DNA of 6,472 nucleotides, taken from positions 1 through 6,472 of the forward strand of contig CAMHBE010000118.1 in assembly GCA_946183095.1 (NCBI GenBank), read 5' to 3'. The notes under the pieces were generated by a model. The model was not told where the DNA came from and made no database searches. It saw only the letters and a list, made by a program, of their open reading frames with translations. Of this stretch, positions 4,470-6,472 are shown piece by piece (the first letter of the stretch is position 1; each line of letters starts with the position of its first letter). The position numbers were made by a program, and so were the translations under genes. The stretch is from an uncultured Clostridia bacterium (lineage in GTDB: Bacteria; Bacillota; Clostridia; Oscillospirales; Ruminococcaceae).

Positions 4470-6011
4470 ATGTTTGCAAAGATCTCGAGCGTCGGTCTGT
4501 TCGGACTGAACGCTTTCCCGGTAACGGCGGAGATAAGCGCCTCACAGGGCGTTCCGGCGATAGACATAGTGGGTCTTGCCGACCAGTCTGTACAGGAGAG
4601 CCGTATGCGCATAAAAGCGGCGATACAGAACAGCGGCATGAAGTTCGGCTCGCTCAAATGCGTGATAAACCTGTCTCCCGCCAGCATCAAGAAAAGCGGG
4701 TCGGGGTATGATCTCGCCATACTTGCGGCAATGCTCACGGTCGCGGGGTACATACCGAAGGAGCTTGACGGAAAGGCTTTCATCGGCGAGGTTTCCCTCG
4801 GCGGCGAGATATGCCCGATACAGGGCGCTCTCGCAATGGCGATAGAAGCCGCCGCGAACGGGACAGCCGAACTGTACCTGCCATACGAGAATGCCGCCGA
4901 AGCCGCTGTGGTGAAGAACATACGGGTATTCGGCGTGAAAACGATAGGCGAGCTTGCGGCGCACCTTACCGGCAGAAAGCTTCTTATGCCCACAAAGCCT
5001 GTTCCCATAACGGAGGAAAGCTACCGCCTCGGCGTGGATTTCTCGGAGGTAAAGGGTCAGGAAGCCGTAAAAGCCGCGATAGAAGTTGCTGCCGCGGGAT
5101 TTCACAATATGCTGATGATAGGACCTCCCGGCACCGGCAAAAGCATGATAGCAAAGCGCATACCTACGGTACTGCCGCGCATGAGCTTCGAGGAGAGCAT
5201 AGAGACTACGAAGATTCATTCGGTGGCGGGGACGCTCTCGCCAACCTCACCGCTTATAACGAAGCGCCCGTTCAGAAACGTGAGCCACACCGCTTCTTCT
5301 GTGGGGCTTATCGGCGGCGGGAGCATCCCGAAGCCCGGCGAGATATCACTCGCGCACAACGGTGTGCTGTTTCTGGACGAGTTCCCGGAATTTGACAGGC
5401 GGGTGCTCGAAACGCTCCGCCAGCCGCTGGAAAACGGTGAGATAACCATTTCGAGGGCTGCCGGCGCGGTGACGTATCCCTGCAATATCATGCTGGTGGC
5501 GGCAATGAACCCCTGCCCCTGCGGGAATTTCGGCTCTCCGCTGAAAAAATGCACCTGTACGGTGCAGCAGGTGTCGCGGTATCTCGGTAAGATAAGCCAG
5601 CCGATACTCGACAGGATAGATATACAGGCGGAAGTCTCTTCGGTCAGCTATGAGGAGCTTTCGGGGAATTCAAAGAGCGAGTGCTCCGCGGCTATGGCGG
5701 AGCGTATCGCGAAGGCGCGGGAGATACAGGAAAAGCGTTTCAGAGGAACTGGGATACGTTCAAATTCGGGTATCACGCCGGATATACTTCATGATGTGTG
5801 CGTTCTCGACGAAAAGGCGGGGGATTATCTGAAACTTGCCTTTGAAAAGACAGGACTTTCCGCCCGTGCATACGACCGTGTGCTGAAAGTTGCACGCACC
5901 TGCGCTGATCTCGACGGCTCCGAGCTTATCGGGAAGCCGCATATCGCCCGCGCAGTCAGTTACCGCAGTCTCGACAGGAAATACTGGGGCGGCTCGTTGT
6001 CGCTGTCGTGA
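4470..6011 (+). CDS. comM: YifB/ComM family Mg-chelatase-like AAA+ ATPase
   Basis: The 513-aa length matches the family (about 500-510). In naturally competent Gram-negatives ComM is a hexameric helicase that extends branch migration when foreign DNA is integrated; its role in clostridia is not established. Order of domains: N-terminal ChlI-like domain (about 1-190) with the typical start FAKISSVGLFGLNAFPV and the block VINLSPASIKKSGSGYDLAI (65-84); the AAA+ core with Walker A GPPGTGKS (218-225), Walker B VLFLDEFPEF (299-308, Asp303/Glu304), sensor 1 AAMNPCPCG (345-353, Asn347), a cysteine group (349, 351, 361, 363) as in relatives, and LDRIDI with the arginine-finger candidate Arg382; and the C-terminal helical domain with sensor 2 GLSARAYDR (462-470, Arg466). 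Catalytic residues look intact. The usual SGP before LDRIDI reads SQP here. The ATG at 4470 is the conserved start; the in-frame TTG at 4404 lies inside the structured leader. A regulator gene follows after 38 bp. Confidence 0.95.
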   Translation: MFAKISSVGLFGLNAFPVTAEISASQGVPAIDIVGLADQSVQESRMRIKAAIQNSGMKFGSLKCVINLSPASIKKSGSGYDLAILAAMLTVAGYIPKELDGKAFIGEVSLGGEICPIQGALAMAIEAAANGTAELYLPYENAAEAAVVKNIRVFGVKTIGELAAHLTGRKLLMPTKPVPITEESYRLGVDFSEVKGQEAVKAAIEVAAAGFHNMLMIGPPGTGKSMIAKRIPTVLPRMSFEESIETTKIHSVAGTLSPTSPLITKRPFRNVSHTASSVGLIGGGSIPKPGEISLAHNGVLFLDEFPEFDRRVLETLRQPLENGEITISRAAGAVTYPCNIMLVAAMNPCPCGNFGSPLKKCTCTVQQVSRYLGKISQPILDRIDIQAEVSSVSYEELSGNSKSECSAAMAERIAKAREIQEKRFRGTGIRSNSGITPDILHDVCVLDEKAGDYLKLAFEKTGLSARAYDRVLKVARTCADLDGSELIGKPHIARAVSYRSLDRKYWGGSLSLS

Positions 6012-6049
6012 AAACGCGCCTGCCGCACCCGCCGATAGAGGACAGAGAT

Positions 6050-6472
6050 ATGGAAAAGCTGAAAATAACGATGCTTGGCGATTTCTCCATGAGTTACGGA
6101 GAGAATACGATAACCGAGCAGAACAAACGCTCGAAGAAGATGTGGATGCTGCTGCAGTTCATGATAGCGAACCACAACCGCGAGATACCGCAGAACGAGC
6201 TTATATCGCTTCTGTGGGGCGGCAGGGAGAGCGACAATCCCGTAGGTGCGCTGAAGACCTCGCTGCACAGACTGCGTGCCTGTCTCGATACGCTGGGCTT
6301 GCCGGAAGACACCGAGATAATCGTAAATTCCATGGGCACATATTCGCTCAACAACCGTCTGGAGTGCGAGATAGATTTCGATGAATTTGACGCGCTGTAC
6401 AAGAAGAGCACCCTCGCGCAGTCGGAGAAGGAAAGGACGAACATCTATCTTCAGGCGATAGAGCTCTACAAG
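6050..6472 (+). CDS. BTAD/SARP-like transcriptional regulator, N-terminal part (gene continues off the right edge)
   Basis: The frame is open from the ATG at 6050 to the window end (141 codons, no stop). The start MEKLKITMLGDFSMSYGE is typical of regulators with an OmpR-like winged helix followed by a bacterial transcriptional activator domain (BTAD). Residues 1-105 fit the winged helix: opening strands, helices at about 27-57 (KRSKKMWMLLQFMIA, ELISLLW), the DNA-contacting helix NPVGALKTSLHRLRACL (63-79) and the wing IVNSMGTYSLN (91-101). From about 107 the pattern EIDFDEFDALYKK begins the helical-repeat BTAD, which mediates oligomerisation or signal input. GAGG (6038-6041) lies 8 nt before the ATG. 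The 38-bp gap after yifB with no terminator suggests co-transcription. Downstream domains (often TPR, or an ATPase module) are outside the window, so the target genes and the signal are unknown. Confidence 0.85.
   Translation, partial: MEKLKITMLGDFSMSYGENTITEQNKRSKKMWMLLQFMIANHNREIPQNELISLLWGGRESDNPVGALKTSLHRLRACLDTLGLPEDTEIIVNSMGTYSLNNRLECEIDFDEFDALYKKSTLAQSEKERTNIYLQAIELYK

Noticed and set aside
4220..5219. Minus-strand open frames of 262 and 225 codons over the yifB start
   Set aside because: They overlap the well-supported yifB and each other, cross the structured leader, and resemble no protein family.
5890..6384. Plus-strand frame of 164 codons spanning the yifB end and the regulator start
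   Set aside because: It is an out-of-frame reading of both genes; the frame from 6050 gives a convincing winged-helix/BTAD protein with a ribosome site.

Overview
This 6.5-kb window looks like chromosomal DNA from a Gram-positive gut clostridium, most likely of the Ruminococcaceae/Oscillospiraceae. The signs are strong Shine-Dalgarno sites, sigma-A type promoters with near-consensus boxes (several with a TGn extended -10), moderate GC with heavy use of ATA for isoleucine, and gene types common there (a DUF5662-like protein, small multi-pass membrane proteins, a YifB/ComM ATPase and a BTAD-type regulator). No rRNA, tRNA, CRISPR array, insertion sequence or phage gene is visible. The lineage is an inference; no marker gene is present.

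Layout. Positions 1-49 (minus strand) hold the first 16 codons of a gene that reads like an ABC-F ATPase. It diverges from glpK (glycerol kinase, 318-1805). The 268 bp between them carry one good promoter for each gene, and a perfect 16-bp palindrome fills the spacer of the minus-strand promoter. A consensus promoter at 1884-1912, with an inverted repeat over its -35 box, drives two adjacent small membrane protein genes (1962-2468 and 2485-2928). These end in a compact RNA fold at 2940-3042, a closed stem with two internal arms and a U-run, read as an elaborate terminator or a small palindromic repeat element.

A new promoter (3139-3167) starts a second two-gene unit: a DUF5662-like protein rich in His/Asp motifs (3215-3775) and, one base later, a three-helix membrane protein (3777-4229). 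A 240-bp gap follows. Its second half (4363-4462) folds into a long perfect stem enclosing several hairpins, then a hairpin that covers the ribosome-binding site of yifB/comM (4470-6011). After 38 bp a BTAD/SARP-like transcriptional regulator begins (6050) and runs off the window.

How the genes fit together. GlpK feeds glycerol into glycerol-3-phosphate metabolism, but no glpF, glpD or glp regulator lies beside it. The YifB/ComM ATPase (in studied relatives a helicase that helps recombine incoming DNA) may be co-transcribed with the BTAD regulator. The two membrane-protein units have no assignable function. The most notable non-coding signals are the operator-like palindrome, the two branched RNA folds, and the possible switch over the yifB start.
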